Origin: Cercis canadensis
Lineage: Eukaryota; Streptophyta; Magnoliopsida; Fabales; Fabaceae
Reading direction: 5' to 3'
NCBI GenBank assembly: GCA_003255065.1
Contig: QAOA01000289.1
Coordinates: 1,101,805 to 1,165,804, forward strand
Length of the DNA: 64,000 bases
Shown here: positions 27,128 to 37,918 of the stretch, in pieces
How the letters are laid out: the number at the start of each line of letters is the position of its first letter
Position numbering within the stretch: the stretch's first letter is position 1
Program-made: the position numbers and the translations under genes
Notes under the pieces: generated by a model
Database searches by the model: none
The model's input: the letters and a program-made list of their open reading frames with translations, nothing else
What the model was told of the DNA's origin: nothing

Positions 27128-27485
27128 TAAATATTATATTTTGATAATTTATTTATTTTATTATTATAATTTTAAAATTATTTATTTTAATATTATAATT
27201 ATTTATTTTCAAAAAATAAATGTCAATAAGTGGAGCTTGCTAAACATGCCCCACGCAATGTGGTGTGTCCCTTGAGGGTAAGCCACATGACATATAAGCA
27301 ATAGGACCCACCTGGCATGCCATGTATGATATGTCCTCAAGGAACACGTCTCATGACATGAGATGTGTCTCACAGGCCTCACTTGTTGATATTTATTTTT
27401 TTAAAATAAAAAATTATAATATTATAATAAATTATTTTAAAATTATAATAATAAAATAAATAATTTATTAAAATATAATATTTTA
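27128..27485. mobile_element. Foldback/palindromic element in unit A
   Basis: About 110 bases at the left (TATTATATTTTGATAATTTA and following) recur inverted at the right end, around a less AT-rich centre of about 140 bases (27233-27385). The centre contains imperfect inverted blocks such as CCTTGAGG/CCTCAAGG. No coding capacity. It sits in the 1.3 kb missing from unit B. Confidence 0.65.
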
Positions 27486-28121
27486 GTCAAAAAATTGTAT
27501 CACACAAATATTTTAAAGGAAAAAAAAAATCAGTACTATGTGAGTGAGTTGGTGATGAGATGTCAAACTTATCCTGACTGAAAATTTTGTCTATAAGCGA
27601 GTCATCTCTTTCTCTATCCAGAATCTGCGATTGATAATTTTGGTATAGGCAACATCGCGATTCCACATTTCTAAATGTAATTGTAACATATATAACCCAC
27701 GTGGCAAAACAAAAAATAGAAGAAGTCCCTATAAAAAAAATAAGTGAATTGCAATTGCGTGTTACCGCGTAGAATGACTAAAAATATATAATTTTGTAAC
27801 TAATTTATGTAAATGAGGTGGTTTAATTTTTTTTATTAATTTGAAATAATTTTGATTAAATTATTGATAAGAATGTAAATGAATAATTCATACTACTTAC
27901 AAAGTAGCATAACTCCAAAAGTCACATTATTTTAAAATAATGTGATTCTATTTTAAAGTAGAGTGATATTTAAAGTTACGCTACTTATAAAGTAACGTAA
28001 TTTATTTTATCTATATCTCTTGAATAAAAAAATAATAAATATATTATTTATATAAAAATTTTATGCAATAATCTGATTTGATAAATAATATTTCAAACTA
28101 TAGTCAATTTACTATCATAGC

Positions 28122-28137
28122 AACTAGCTAGAAATTA
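28122..28137 (+). repeat. Target site duplication, left of LINE
   Basis: AACTAGCTAGAAATTA here matches AACTAGTTAGAAATTA at 34179-34194 with one mismatch. The unoccupied site in unit B reads AACTAGCAAGAAATTA (39560-39575). A 16-bp duplication fits target-primed LINE insertion. Confidence 0.85.
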
Positions 28138-28221
28138 CATTTCATAGGTACCAAATATGAGGATTTGAATTTTTTCCTTTAATCAAACAGGAAAAGTTGT
28201 TGAAGAAAACAATGAGGTGCA

Positions 28222-29669
28222 ATGAGTGAGGAAGTGTTGGTGGAGTGTGCGGTTGGAAATGAGGGTATTTCACCGGAGACGGAGGATCTCCTCTGTCGAA
28301 GTTCAAAGAAAATGAAGAGTAAATGCGAGGAATTCAGTGGTGAGTCTTCTATGCCATTGGACTACTCGGACACTCTCATGCATGAGGAGGCTGAAAGAGG
28401 CAATGAGGAAGGGGAAATAAGGCGTTCCTATTTAGCGTCTTTACTGGGTTCTTCTGGCTTGAAGGATCACCTGGTATCATCGGAGGATGAGGCCGATCCA
28501 TTTGAAGAAAGTGGCTCTACAATTAAGGTGGTTGATGATTTGGAAAGGGTGACTTCACCTGCCCGGAACTAGTTATTTCCAAGGGAGAACAGAAGCGGAT
28601 TTTTAAGCCATGGAAGCAGTCCTTGATCGTAAAAGTCTTAGGAAGAAGAGTGGGTTTCCGGATGATTGAGAAAAAGTTGAATCAGCTATGGGCGAAAAGC
28701 GGGGTGCTCACAATCATTGATTTAACGCATGACTTCTTCTTAGTTCGGTTTACTAGTGAAGATGACTACGATTTTGCTTTGGAAGGAGGTCCATGGTTGA
28801 TTTTTGACCATTACCTCACAATTCAGGAATGGAGGCCAAATTTTGATCCTTCCACTACAGACATGGATTCCGTAGCAGTTTGGGTTCGTTTCCCTGGTTT
28901 ACCTCTTGAGTTGTATGATAGTAGAGTTTTGGAGGCTCTGGGGAATAGAGTGGGTTAGACGTTAAAAGTGGACTCAACTACGCTTGAGCTCTCCAGAGAA
29001 AAATTTGCCCGACTCTGTGTGGAGGTAGATCTTTCTCAGCCGTTACTAGCACAATTTAGCTATCAAGGTCGAACGTATAAAATAGAATATGAGGGGCTGC
29101 ATTTTATTTGCTTTAAATGTGGGAAGTATGGGCACTATTACGATGGTTGCCCGGAGAAGCAAGCTACTGGTAAAGATTTGAATTCTGAGCATCCTAGTGA
29201 GCAAGACGATGGGGCCCACAATTCAGAGGGTGATCAGAGGCAGGAAAGCAGTTATGGCGCGTGGATGATAGTCCAAAGGCCAAAGAGACAGGCGCGTGGT
29301 AAGACATGGAAGGATGTGGCAGTAGGGGTCCACGAGGCTAAACAGAATAAAATTCCTGAGGTACCTGCAAGGAAAGAGCAATTTCAGAATGAAGGGAACA
29401 AAGGTTCGCGCTTTACGGCGCTTCAAAAGGTAACAAACTTGCCAATCGTGGATGCAAATGATATGCATGTAGTGCATGGGGATTCATCTATTATGAATAA
29501 AATTTGGTACCCAAAAAGAAAAGGTCAGGATAAAGTGGATAGCAGTGTGGAAAGTCAGGGAAAGGGAGCTGCCGGAGTAGAGACTCCAAAAGGACCAAGT
29601 AAAGTGCCATCTCATCAGGTTCAAAAGGCTTCTGTAGGTACAGAAACCCATACTCCCATTCATGGATAG
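28222..29669 (+). pseudogene. LINE ORF1 (gag-like, DUF4283 and CCHC zinc knuckle), broken
   Basis: RNA-binding chaperone-like protein of plant L1 elements. The N-terminal acidic part reads from 28222 to a stop at 28570. The frame then shifts in the 28550-28620 region and continues with FKPWKQSLIVKVLGRRVGF and the DUF4283-like core (GGPWLIFDHYLTIQEWRPNF, VWVRFPGLPLELYD). An in-frame TAG at 28956 interrupts the expected GxTLKVD. The knuckle is CFKCGKYGHYYDGC (C-x2-C-x4-H-x4-C) at about 29110-29152. A Gln/Lys-rich tail ends at 29669, and a short further open stretch in another frame reaches 29929. Non-functional as it stands. Confidence 0.85.
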
Positions 29670-29987
29670 CCATTTTGAAGGATTCTAATGGGCCTTCTTG
29701 GGCTGCCCAAGGAGAAAGGCCCAAAGAAAACCTGGACCAAGGGGGAAGTTCTAGATTGATTAAGAATGGCCCAAGTATTCTCCAGCCTCCTGAGCCACCT
29801 GATGGTTTTCTTACAGAAACATGGGAAAGGCTTCAACCAGATATGAATGTGACCCATTTGAAGGTCCAGGATTTAAATGAAGTTATGCAAATTTGCCCAG
29901 CCCAAGAGGGCTGTTTCATGCAGAGTTAATTCCTCCTGGGGTGTTTTTGTTGCAGTTTGAAAGAGGTTACGTGTTCCTTTATCATTT

Positions 29988-32900
29988 ATGTTAAAATTCA
30001 TGTCCTTCCCAAACATGTTTATTTGGAATTGTAAAGGAGCTGATAGTGATCAGTTTGTTAGTATAGTTCACCAACTTTTTGGTGGAGCGAGAGTGGACAT
30101 GATTGTTTTAATGGAAACCAGAGTGTGTTCGTTAAAGGCTAGGGGGATCTTTAATAGGCTGGGCTTTCCAAATGTGGTGATTAGTGAAGGTCATGGGTTC
30201 TCAAGGGGATTTGGATAGCTTGGAAGGACACCATGCATGTTCAAGTAGTGGAGAAGGATTTCCAATTTCTTCATATTAAAGTTGGTGATGGCTTTAGTTC
30301 TTCTTGGTATTTTTCTGCAGTTTATATAAACCCAGACCCCACGCTCAAGAAGCTGTGCTGGCAGAAGTTGGAAGATATTGCAGATTATATGGAAGACCCG
30401 TGGTTGGTGGCTGGGGATATGAATGATATCGTTGGTAGCGAGGAAAGCAAGGGAGGGGCCTTGCTTGATAAGAGCAGATGTTTGGAGTTTGGGAAAAGAA
30501 TAGACTCTTGCAAGCTTATGGATTTAAATGTTTATGGTCCTAAGTTTACCTGGATAGGAGCTGATAGGGGTGGTAATGGTAGGCTTTTTCAGAGGCTTGA
30601 TAGGGCCCTTTGCAACAGTAACTGGAGAATCCTTTTTGAGGAAGCTTGGGTTAAAGTTTTTCCAAGAGTGAATTCGGATCACCATCCACTATTCATATCG
30701 ACGAGCGTCCCAGATAATAGGCCTGGTAATAGACCCTTTCGGTTCTAAGCGGCTTGGTTATCTCACCTTGAGTTTTTTCCTTTTATGAAGCAGTTTTGGA
30801 GTAGTGTTAAAGATTGTGGCGAAGAGTTACGTGCGCTTTCAGCTAACCTTATTACCTGGAACAAGGAGGTGTTTGGGCATATTATAAAGAAGAAAAAGCG
30901 AGTTATGGCTCGTTTGGCAGGAGTGCAGAGAGCAAGGGAAAAGAGGAATAACCCTTTCTTAGAAAGGATGGATGCTTGGCTTCAAGGAGAGTTGTCCATT
31001 CTTTTGGCTCAAGAAGAGATTCTTTGGTTCCAGAAGTCGAGAGCCCAATGGGTTGAGTGTGGAGATAGAAATACTAAGTATTATCACACTAAAACTATAG
31101 CTAGAAGACGGAGGAATAAAATCGTTTTGCTTAGAGGAGAAAATGGTGAGTGGATAGAAGATCCAATGATTTTGAGCAACATGGCAGTGGATTTTTTCAA
31201 GAATTTATTTCATAAAGAGGTCCTTAGCAGAGAGTACTTTAGTACTAATATGTTGATCCCGAATGTGAAGGCCCATACTAGGGCACTTGAGAAAGGAGTG
31301 TTAGATGAAGAAGTGAGGAGAGCGATCTTCTCGATGGGAGGATCAAAAGCTCTGGGGGAGGATGGTTTCCCTGTTGTGTTCTACCAAGCTAACTGGGATA
31401 TAGTGGGAGGAAATCTCACTCATATGGTGCAGAGCATTTGGAATGGGGAGAGGAAAATTGATGATCTCAACCGTATCCTTCTAGTTCTCATTCCTAAAGT
31501 TGAGAAACCAGAGTTTCTGTCGCAATTTAGACCCATCTCCCTGTGCAACGTGGCCTTAAAAGTGGTCTCCAAAGTGATTGTTAATAGGCTCAAACCCCTG
31601 TTGTCTCACATAATTTCTCCTTTCCAAGCTAGTTTTGTGCCGGGTAGATGTATTCAAGATAATGTGGTGATTGCCAAAGAAATGATACATTGTATGGACA
31701 GAATGCGAAGTAAAAAGTGTTTCATGGCTATCAAGGTTGATTTGGAGAAAGCGTATGACAGATTGAACTGGAAATTCATAGAAAGAGTCCTTAATGAGGT
31801 TGCAATTCCTGAAAGAATGAGGAACATCATTCTGAGCTGTATAAAAATAGCATCGTTGAGTGTCCTTTGGAATGGAAATAAGTCTGAATTTTTTTCTCCT
31901 TCGAGAGGAATAAGACAAGGAGATCCTTTCTCCCCTTACATTTTCGTTCTTTGCATGGACAAACTTTCTAATATCATATCTGAGGCTATGGAGGAAGGAA
32001 GTTGGAAGCCCATGCTAGCTGGGAAAGGAGGGCCTGCCATCTCGCATTTAATGTTCGCTGATGACTTGCTGTTGTTTGGAGAAGCTTCTACTAGCCAAAT
32101 CAAACGGATTATGCAGTGTTTGGATCGTTTCTGCATTATGTCAGGTCAGAAAATTAATAGCCAAAAGACCCAAATTTTTTTCTCTAAAAATACTTCGGAT
32201 GAGTTGGCAGAATCTATCTCTAACAGATGTGGGTTTAAGTGTACTTTTAACCTGGGTAATTATTTGGGCTATAAGTTGAATGTTGGTAGAAATGGTAAAA
32301 TGGCTTTTAATCATCTTATTGAGAAAGTGAGAAGTAGATTGGTTGGGTGGAAAGCTTCGTGTTTGTCTATGGCAGGGAGGTTGACTTTGAGTGCCTCTGT
32401 GATTGGAGCTATTCCGGTTTACTCCATGATGGCTACCAGAATCCCTAAAGGGGTGTGCATGGAGTTGGAAAAGCAGTAACGTTGTTTTATCTGGGGGCAT
32501 GCTGAGAATACTAGGAAGGCTCACCCTGTAGCTTGGAGTAATATTTGTAAACCCAAGTCTTTTGGAGGTTTGGGTCTTAAATATTTATATAGCATGAATG
32601 ACGCTTGTTTACTTAAGCTGTGTTAGCGTCTTAGGAGTGAAAAGAATAGCTTGTGGGGTGCAGTCTTAGCTAGCAAGTACCGAAGGGGAAGAGATTGGAA
32701 CATTTCAGTGGAGGTTAGGAATACTGACTCCCCGTTATGGAAAAACCTAGCTGCTCTTGGCCTAAGTTGATTGAAAATCAGAGGTGGATCATTGGTAATG
32801 GTGAGAAAGTGGATTTTTGGGAGGACAAATGGTTAGTGGGTGATGTGAGGCTTAGAGACCTTGTTGTGGGGCCCTTGGACCAAGAGATGTTGAGGCAGAA

Positions 32901-34122
32901 AGCTTGTGAGTGGGTTGACCATCATTTGGATTGGAACTAGAAGGTTCTGACTCAGGTGTTACCTGAGAATAGCTTAGCTCAAATAAGAGCGAGCATCCCT
33001 CCTAATCCTTCCTCAGGAAATGACAGAATTGTTTGGAGACCTAAGAATGATGGCTCCTTTACAATTAAGAGTGTTTATGGGGCACTGCTGGAAAACAAAT
33101 GGGGACAAAATTCTCTGTTGTGGAGAAATATCTGGAAAATCCCCTGCATTGAGAGGATTAGACTGTTTATATGGCAAAGCTGTCATAATAAGCTTCAAAC
33201 TAATCTCCTAAGAAGTAGGTGGTCTGACTGCACCCCTTTGTGTTGTTGGTGTGACAAGCTTAAGGAAGATACGTTGCATGTCCTTAGGGACTGTCGGAAT
33301 GCCAATTTGGTTTGGAATCGTCTAGTCCATCCGGCGAAGTTAACTGAGTTCTTTGGGTGTCCCTTGGTGGAATGGGTCCAATTGAATCTTCTCAATCAGT
33401 ACGGGAATGGGAACTCTCAGGAGTGGAGCACAGTTTGGGCCACTGCTGCGTGGTTCTTATGGAAGTGGAGGAATGCAGCCTCGTTTGATGAAAACTTTGT
33501 GAGACCAAAAAATCCTAGTGAAGTTATTCTAGGGTTCATTAACAAAAACCACATTGAGGGTAGTATTATTAACAAGACTTCTTAGTCAGTGAAGAAATGG
33601 AGGGATATTAGGTGGCTTCCACCCCCTCTAGGATGGGTAAAGATCAATACAGATGGAGCCTCAAAAGGAAATCCAGGGAATGCTGGATGTGGAGTTATTA
33701 TGCGAGATTATGCAGGGCATTAGATTGCAGGAAGTGCAAGAAATTGTGGTTGGTGTACCGCTTTCTCTGCTGAAGCATGGGGGGTGTATGATGGTTTTCG
33801 CATGGCTTGGGAGAGAGGTTTTCGGAGGGTTATGTTAGAATGTGACTCTAGGTCTCTTTTGAGAGCCATCTCTAATGGCAAGAAAGATGAGAAGGCTGCT
33901 TGTCGATTGGTCTCAGCGATAGTCGTGTTTCTGTCAAAACAGTGGGAAGTCAAGTTAGATTGCACGTTTCATGAGGCCAACAGTTGTGCAGACTGGCTTG
34001 CCAACTGGGGTTGCAGATCAGATTCGGGCCTACATGATTTTAAGTCTCCTCCCATGGATTTAAATCTCCTTATTTTGGGTGATGAAGTCGGGGCCTCTAT
34101 GGCTCGTAAGTGCGATTGGTAG
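29988..34122 (+). pseudogene. LINE ORF2 (endonuclease, reverse transcriptase, RNase H), broken
   Basis: The polyprotein starts near 29988 (FIWNCKGA, the usual endonuclease start). A one-base shift near 30205 moves the frame to GIWIAWKDT. The endonuclease continues with DPWLVAGDMND and ends with SDHHPLFIS. A TAA at 30746 interrupts PFRF-AAWL. Reverse transcriptase lies at about 31500-32460: FRPISLCNVALKVVSK, IKVDLEKAYDRLNW, GIRQGDPFSPYIFVLCMD, and FADD in place of YADD. Stops follow at 32477 and 32624. The zf-RVT-like part has stops at 32938 and 33583. The RNase H (NTDGASKGNPG; SAEAWG; LECDSRSLLRAI; HEANSCADWLA) has a TAG at 33721. Its catalytic Asp/Glu/Asp residues are still visible. Confidence 0.9.
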
Positions 34123-34178
34123 TTTCTTTCTTTGTGTTAGGCTTTTGCCCCGTTGCTTTACCAAAGAAAAAAAAAAAA

Positions 34179-34194
34179 AACTAGTTAGAAATTA
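34179..34194 (+). repeat. Target site duplication, right of LINE
   Basis: AACTAGTTAGAAATTA directly after the LINE poly-A; partner of 28122-28137. Confidence 0.85.
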
Positions 34195-34598
34195 AATAAT
34201 AAAAAAAAAGACATGAGATGTTAAAGTATGGCGGAAACTAAAGAAAATATATAATATATAAAATAATAGTTTCCATATCTTTCTTTGGATAAGATCAACT
34301 GCAATACCTCTTTTTATATTAGTAACGATTTTTTTTTAAGGGCTATACCTTACTAATTTAGTTAGAACAAGTTCCAATATTTTTGAACTACTCGGATTTA
34401 AATGGAACTATAATGATAAGAGAGTGTGACAAAAATAGCAAGACAGACATTAAATGATTTTTTTCAACAATACAATTTCAACCAACATTTAATGGGCACA
34501 TATTTCATTTTCTTTTTTTCTACGCCCTTTTTATCAGATTATCTCAGACCATTCCACAAAAAAAAGAAAAGATTATCTCAGTCCCCAAACACGTGTCC

Positions 34599-34599
34599 N
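34599..34599. other. Single-N join between overlapping sequence copies
   Basis: The sequence before the N (33798-34598) is repeated after it (34600-35397) with about 1-3% divergence. The first copy stops abruptly at CACGTGTCC, whereas the second continues through the same point. This is what two unmerged contig ends, perhaps from two haplotypes, would look like. Confidence 0.8.
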
Positions 34600-34978
34600 T
34601 CGCATGGCTTGGGAGAGAGGTTTTCGGAGGGTTATGTTAGAATGTAACTCTAGGTCTCTTTTGAGAGCCATCTCTAATGGCAAGGAAGATGAGAAGGCTG
34701 CTTGTCAATTGGTCTCAGCGATAGTCGTGTTTCTGTCAAAACAGTGGGAAGTCAAGTTGGATTGCACGTTTCATGAGGCCAACAGTTGTGCAGACTGGCT
34801 TGCCAACTGGGGTTGCAGATCAGATCCGGGCCTACATGATTTTAAGTCTCCTCCCATGGATTTAAATCTCCTTATTTTGGGTGATGAAGCCAGGGCCTCT
34901 ATGGCTCGTAAGTGCGATTGGTAGTTTCTTTCTTTGTGTTGGACTTTTGCCCCGTTGCTTTACCAAAAAAAAAAAAAA
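34600..34978 (+). mobile_element. Second copy of the LINE 3' end (RNase H tail), probably an assembly duplicate
   Basis: Starts in mid-RNase H (MAWERGFRRVMLE) immediately after the N at 34599. It runs to the same poly-A and the same target-site sequence as the first tail. It differs from 33798-34178 at roughly eight to ten positions. A real tandem copy of exactly this extent, beginning at an N, is less likely than a contig overlap. Confidence 0.75.
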
Positions 34979-35397
34979 CTAGTTAGAAATTAAATAATAA
35001 AAAAAAAAGACATGAGATGTTAAAGTATGGCGGAAACTAAAGAAAATATATAATATATAAAATAATAGTTTCCATATCTTTCTTCGGATAAGATCAACTG
35101 CAATACCTCTTTTTATATTAGTAACGATTTTTTTTTAAGGGCTATACCTTACTAATTTAGTTAGAACAAGTTCCAATATTTTTGAACTACTCGGATTTAA
35201 ATGGAACTATAATGATAAGAGAGTGTGACAAAAATAGCAAGACAGACATTAAATGATTTTTTTCAACAATACAATTTCAACCAACATTTAATGGGCACAT
35301 ATTTCATTTTCTTTTTTTCTACGCCCTTTTTATCAGATTATCTCAGACCATTCCACAAAAAAAAGAAAAGATTATCTCAGTCCCCAAACACGTGTCC

Positions 35398-36032
35398 TCC
35401 ACTGGTTGGAGATAAACCCACATATATGCCATACTTTGACGTACAAAAAGTACGTGAGAAACTTTCATAATTAAATATATGCTCTATACATTTTTATAAT
35501 ATATATATATATATAAAATAATGTCCATTTGTTATATTAAATATGGAGATTTTGGATGCTCAAATAAGGAAATCAAAGATGCCAATATGTGGTTTATAGA
35601 ACAGCAACTAATAGCAAAAGAAACAAAAGAATACGACTGTTCTATGTACGATTATTTATAATTAATTTAGGAATCATCTAAAAAACGTTGAGTTGTATTC
35701 TCAATTAAAAATTTAAATTTATAATTTATTTAATGATAAAAAACAAAGAATATGAGACCACAATTTTTAATTGAATCTCGATGGATGATGTACGCGAACA
35801 CGTGCTTGTCTTGTCGTCTATATTATATGAATCACGAAAGGGAACCAGCAGCATGCACGTCCTGGGGACTGGGGACTGGGGAGGGAGGGGATCAAGGGAG
35901 TCATGTGATGTGATATTATTTATATATTAATATCATTTATTGGTTGTGTTTGCCGATAAAAGTTACGTTATTTCACTGAAATATAAAATTATTTAAATTA
36001 ATATATCTACAAAAATTCACAAATTTCTGATA
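35398..36032. other. Right part of unit A, non-coding
   Basis: AT-rich DNA with a TA microsatellite near 35500. It matches 39999-40129 and 40797-41229 of unit B. It includes a CACGTG-containing stretch near 35390 and a GGGGACTGGGGA repeat near 35860. No coding sequence seen. Confidence 0.6.
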
Positions 36033-36843
36033 AAGGTTTTTCAGACCAGAAGATATATCAAATGAGAAGGCATACTGCTCTGACATTCGAGAGGTGAGAG
36101 CTAATAATAACAAAATAACATGCATAAACACATAAGTACCAACACACGAGTAATATCAGATGAAAGCATTGGTTTATTGGGGATGTAAGAACAGTAGACC
36201 ACAATCATTGCATCAGGCACGTATAACTAGATTAAGATAATAAATTGGCATGACTTCATAGGTGATCATTTTTTTTAAACGGTGTTTTGTTTTAAGTCAT
36301 CCATGCTTGATCCGATTGACTGTGTTGGGCTCCTCTGACCTCTTGTATGTTCATCTTCAAGTCTGTATTCCTTCTATCTCTATGAGTTGTTGTCGTTCTA
36401 CTTTGTATATATTGTTAGGAGTACAACATTTTTTTAGTTTTTGAAAAATATAGTTTATTGACAAATTTGTTCTTTAAAATTTTTTGATAATAAATTAATT
36501 TTTGAATTATTATTTTCTTAAATAAATTGGTTCTTAAATGTCATTAACGAGATCTTATCAGAGATCTAATTTATTTGACGTAATAATAATTTAAAGATTA
36601 ATTTATCACAAAAAAATTTTAAAAAACAAATTTATTAATAATTATATTTTTTAAAAGCTAAAAAAAAGTTTTTTGTTAGTGTGTCTAAGTTTTGGTTTTG
36701 ACTTTTATTCCATGAAATTTGTAGGTTTATTACAGTGAGGAAACGGATGTAATCTCTGTAGAATCCATAGAAGGGAACTAGGGAAGTGTGAAGTCAGAAA
36801 GACGAATGACATTCCAGCATGCAGTGCTCCTGCAATCTTCCAA
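36033..36843 (+). pseudogene. Truncated MET1 fragment (end of exon 3, intron 3, most of exon 4)
   Basis: Matches 18868-19410 of the intact MET1 gene in the same orientation. Exon 3 remnant is about 36033-36093 ([19 protein letters not shown]), followed by intron 3. Exon 4 remnant starts at 36725 ([17 protein letters not shown]) and is broken by an 8-base insertion near 36777, which brings in a TAG and shifts the frame. Homology stops at CTTCCAA (36843) and the sequence continues as BBI unit B. The intron holds an inserted MITE (36419-36670). It cannot encode a methyltransferase; it is a breakpoint relic of the tandem duplication. Confidence 0.93.
36419..36670. mobile_element. Foldback MITE inside the MET1 fragment intron
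   Basis: About 252 bases, almost wholly an inverted repeat. The left end (ACATTTTTTTAGTTTTTGAA) matches the reverse complement of the right end (AACTTTTTTTAGCTTTTAAA), and pairing continues for about 90 bases on each side. It is flanked by TTGTTAG on both sides (9 bp if one mismatch is allowed). The intact MET1 intron at 19242-19250 shows the single, unoccupied TTTTGTTAG. A 9-bp duplication would suit a Mutator-like MITE. Confidence 0.85.
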
Positions 36844-37082
36844 GCTTGCTTCTCTTGTGTTACCAAGCTTGCTAATTGCTTTTGTTCTCATTTCATCTCC
36901 TCGGGATTCTCGCTACTTTCATATCACTCTAACCTCATCTCCAAACGTGTATTTCACACTGACTAGTCAAATCAAAATTTTAACATATTCAGTTATTGGT
37001 GTGCTGTCAAACTCCTCTTCAGCTGCAACCTCGAGTGCGTCGTTCTATTCTCTGCGCAGAATCGTCCTTGAAATATAATATT

Positions 37083-37790
37083 ATGAAGAAAGTGAACACG
37101 CCGGCTATCCGGCTTGTTCGTTGGCCCATTATGCGGATTTTTTTTTTTTAAGTTTTTAATTTTTAAAAAATTATAATATTTAAATAAATTAATTAAAAAA
37201 TATATTAATTATGTAAATAAATTATTAAAGTTAATGAGCCAAATATTATAGACTTTTTTTTTCTTATGGAAGGGATCTTATAGACATATACTATGGGAAT
37301 ATGCTCTTTTCTTTTCTCTGTTTATATAAACTACTTNTTTCAGAATTAATATTTTTTTATATAAATTATTTTTTAAAATCAATTCTACCATTTTCATTTC
37401 TCTTTGTGAGAGTCAATTTTGGAAGAATAATCTCCAATTCATATATATCTCAAACTATTTTACATGGAGTTGTCAAGTAGATTTAATTAAACTTATATGT
37501 GAAAATATAAAGTATTGTTTATGGATCTATTTGATTTTAAGAATTTTCTCACCCTCCCTTTTTTCCAACGTATTTTTCATTAGCAATACTATAAACAAAG
37601 CCTATTATTTATGACCCAAGCGTGTCCTCAAAGGTTATTAAATCACATTTGAGTTATATAAGAAAGAGTTTAACCTATAATAAAATTTATATTATGTCAA
37701 CTTTCTCCATTTATTACAATATAACTCAATTTATAAGTCACGTCTTAAAAGTATAACATAAAAATCACCTTAAAAATACTCTAAACATTA
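37083..37790. other. Unit-B-specific insertion upstream of BBI-B
   Basis: Replaces about 60 bases of the unit A promoter region, starting after CTTGAAATATAATATT and ending just before TAATGGATATCA. AT-rich, with a lone N at 37337 and no recognisable ends or coding sequence. It leaves only about 45 bases of shared sequence upstream of the BBI-B TATA box, so the two genes probably have different distal promoters. Confidence 0.55.
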
Positions 37791-37833
37791 ATGGATATCA
37801 CACGAAGACCATTATGCCCCTCAGAAATCTGCC

Positions 37834-37841
37834 TATAAAAT
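37834..37841 (+). promoter_or_regulatory. TATA box of BBI-B
   Basis: TATAAAAT 85 bases upstream of the BBI-B ATG, in the same context as in copy A. The leader is 9 bases longer owing to a small repeat of TCACACAAG. Confidence 0.75.
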
Positions 37842-37918
37842 GGCCCTCAGGTATACCCTGCCTCTTCACACAAGTCACACAAGAAAGAGAGAGAGATAAA
37901 TATAAGGTATCATCAAGC

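Larger units (their letters stand above)
28138..34178 (+). mobile_element. L1-clade LINE retrotransposon, near full length, degenerate
   Basis: A non-LTR retrotransposon of about 6.0 kb bounded by a 16-bp target duplication and ending in a poly-A run (34166-34180). Order: ORF1 (DUF4283-like RNA-binding part and CCHC knuckle), then ORF2 with an endonuclease (SDHHPL near its end), reverse transcriptase (FADD box), a zf-RVT-like region and a plant-type RNase H. At least two frameshifts and several stop codons interrupt both frames, so it cannot move by itself. The same genomic site in unit B is empty. Confidence 0.93.
24865..36032 (+). repeat. Duplicated BBI segment, unit A (now containing the LINE)
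   Basis: Unit A and unit B (36849-41229) are direct copies sharing the BBI promoter region, BBI gene, 3' flank and a downstream AT-rich block. Unit A is longer because it carries a 6-kb LINE and about 1.3 kb (about 26520-27810) absent from B. Its right end, near 36025-36032, joins directly to a MET1 exon 3 fragment, which marks the duplication breakpoint. Confidence 0.8.

Noticed and set aside
34604..34924. A second RNase H gene.
   Set aside because: It begins immediately after an N and repeats 33798-34122 almost exactly. It is best explained as a contig overlap and is part of the LINE in any case.
36033..36843. A second MET1 gene.
   Set aside because: Only parts of two exons are present, with an insertion-caused stop and no catalytic domain.
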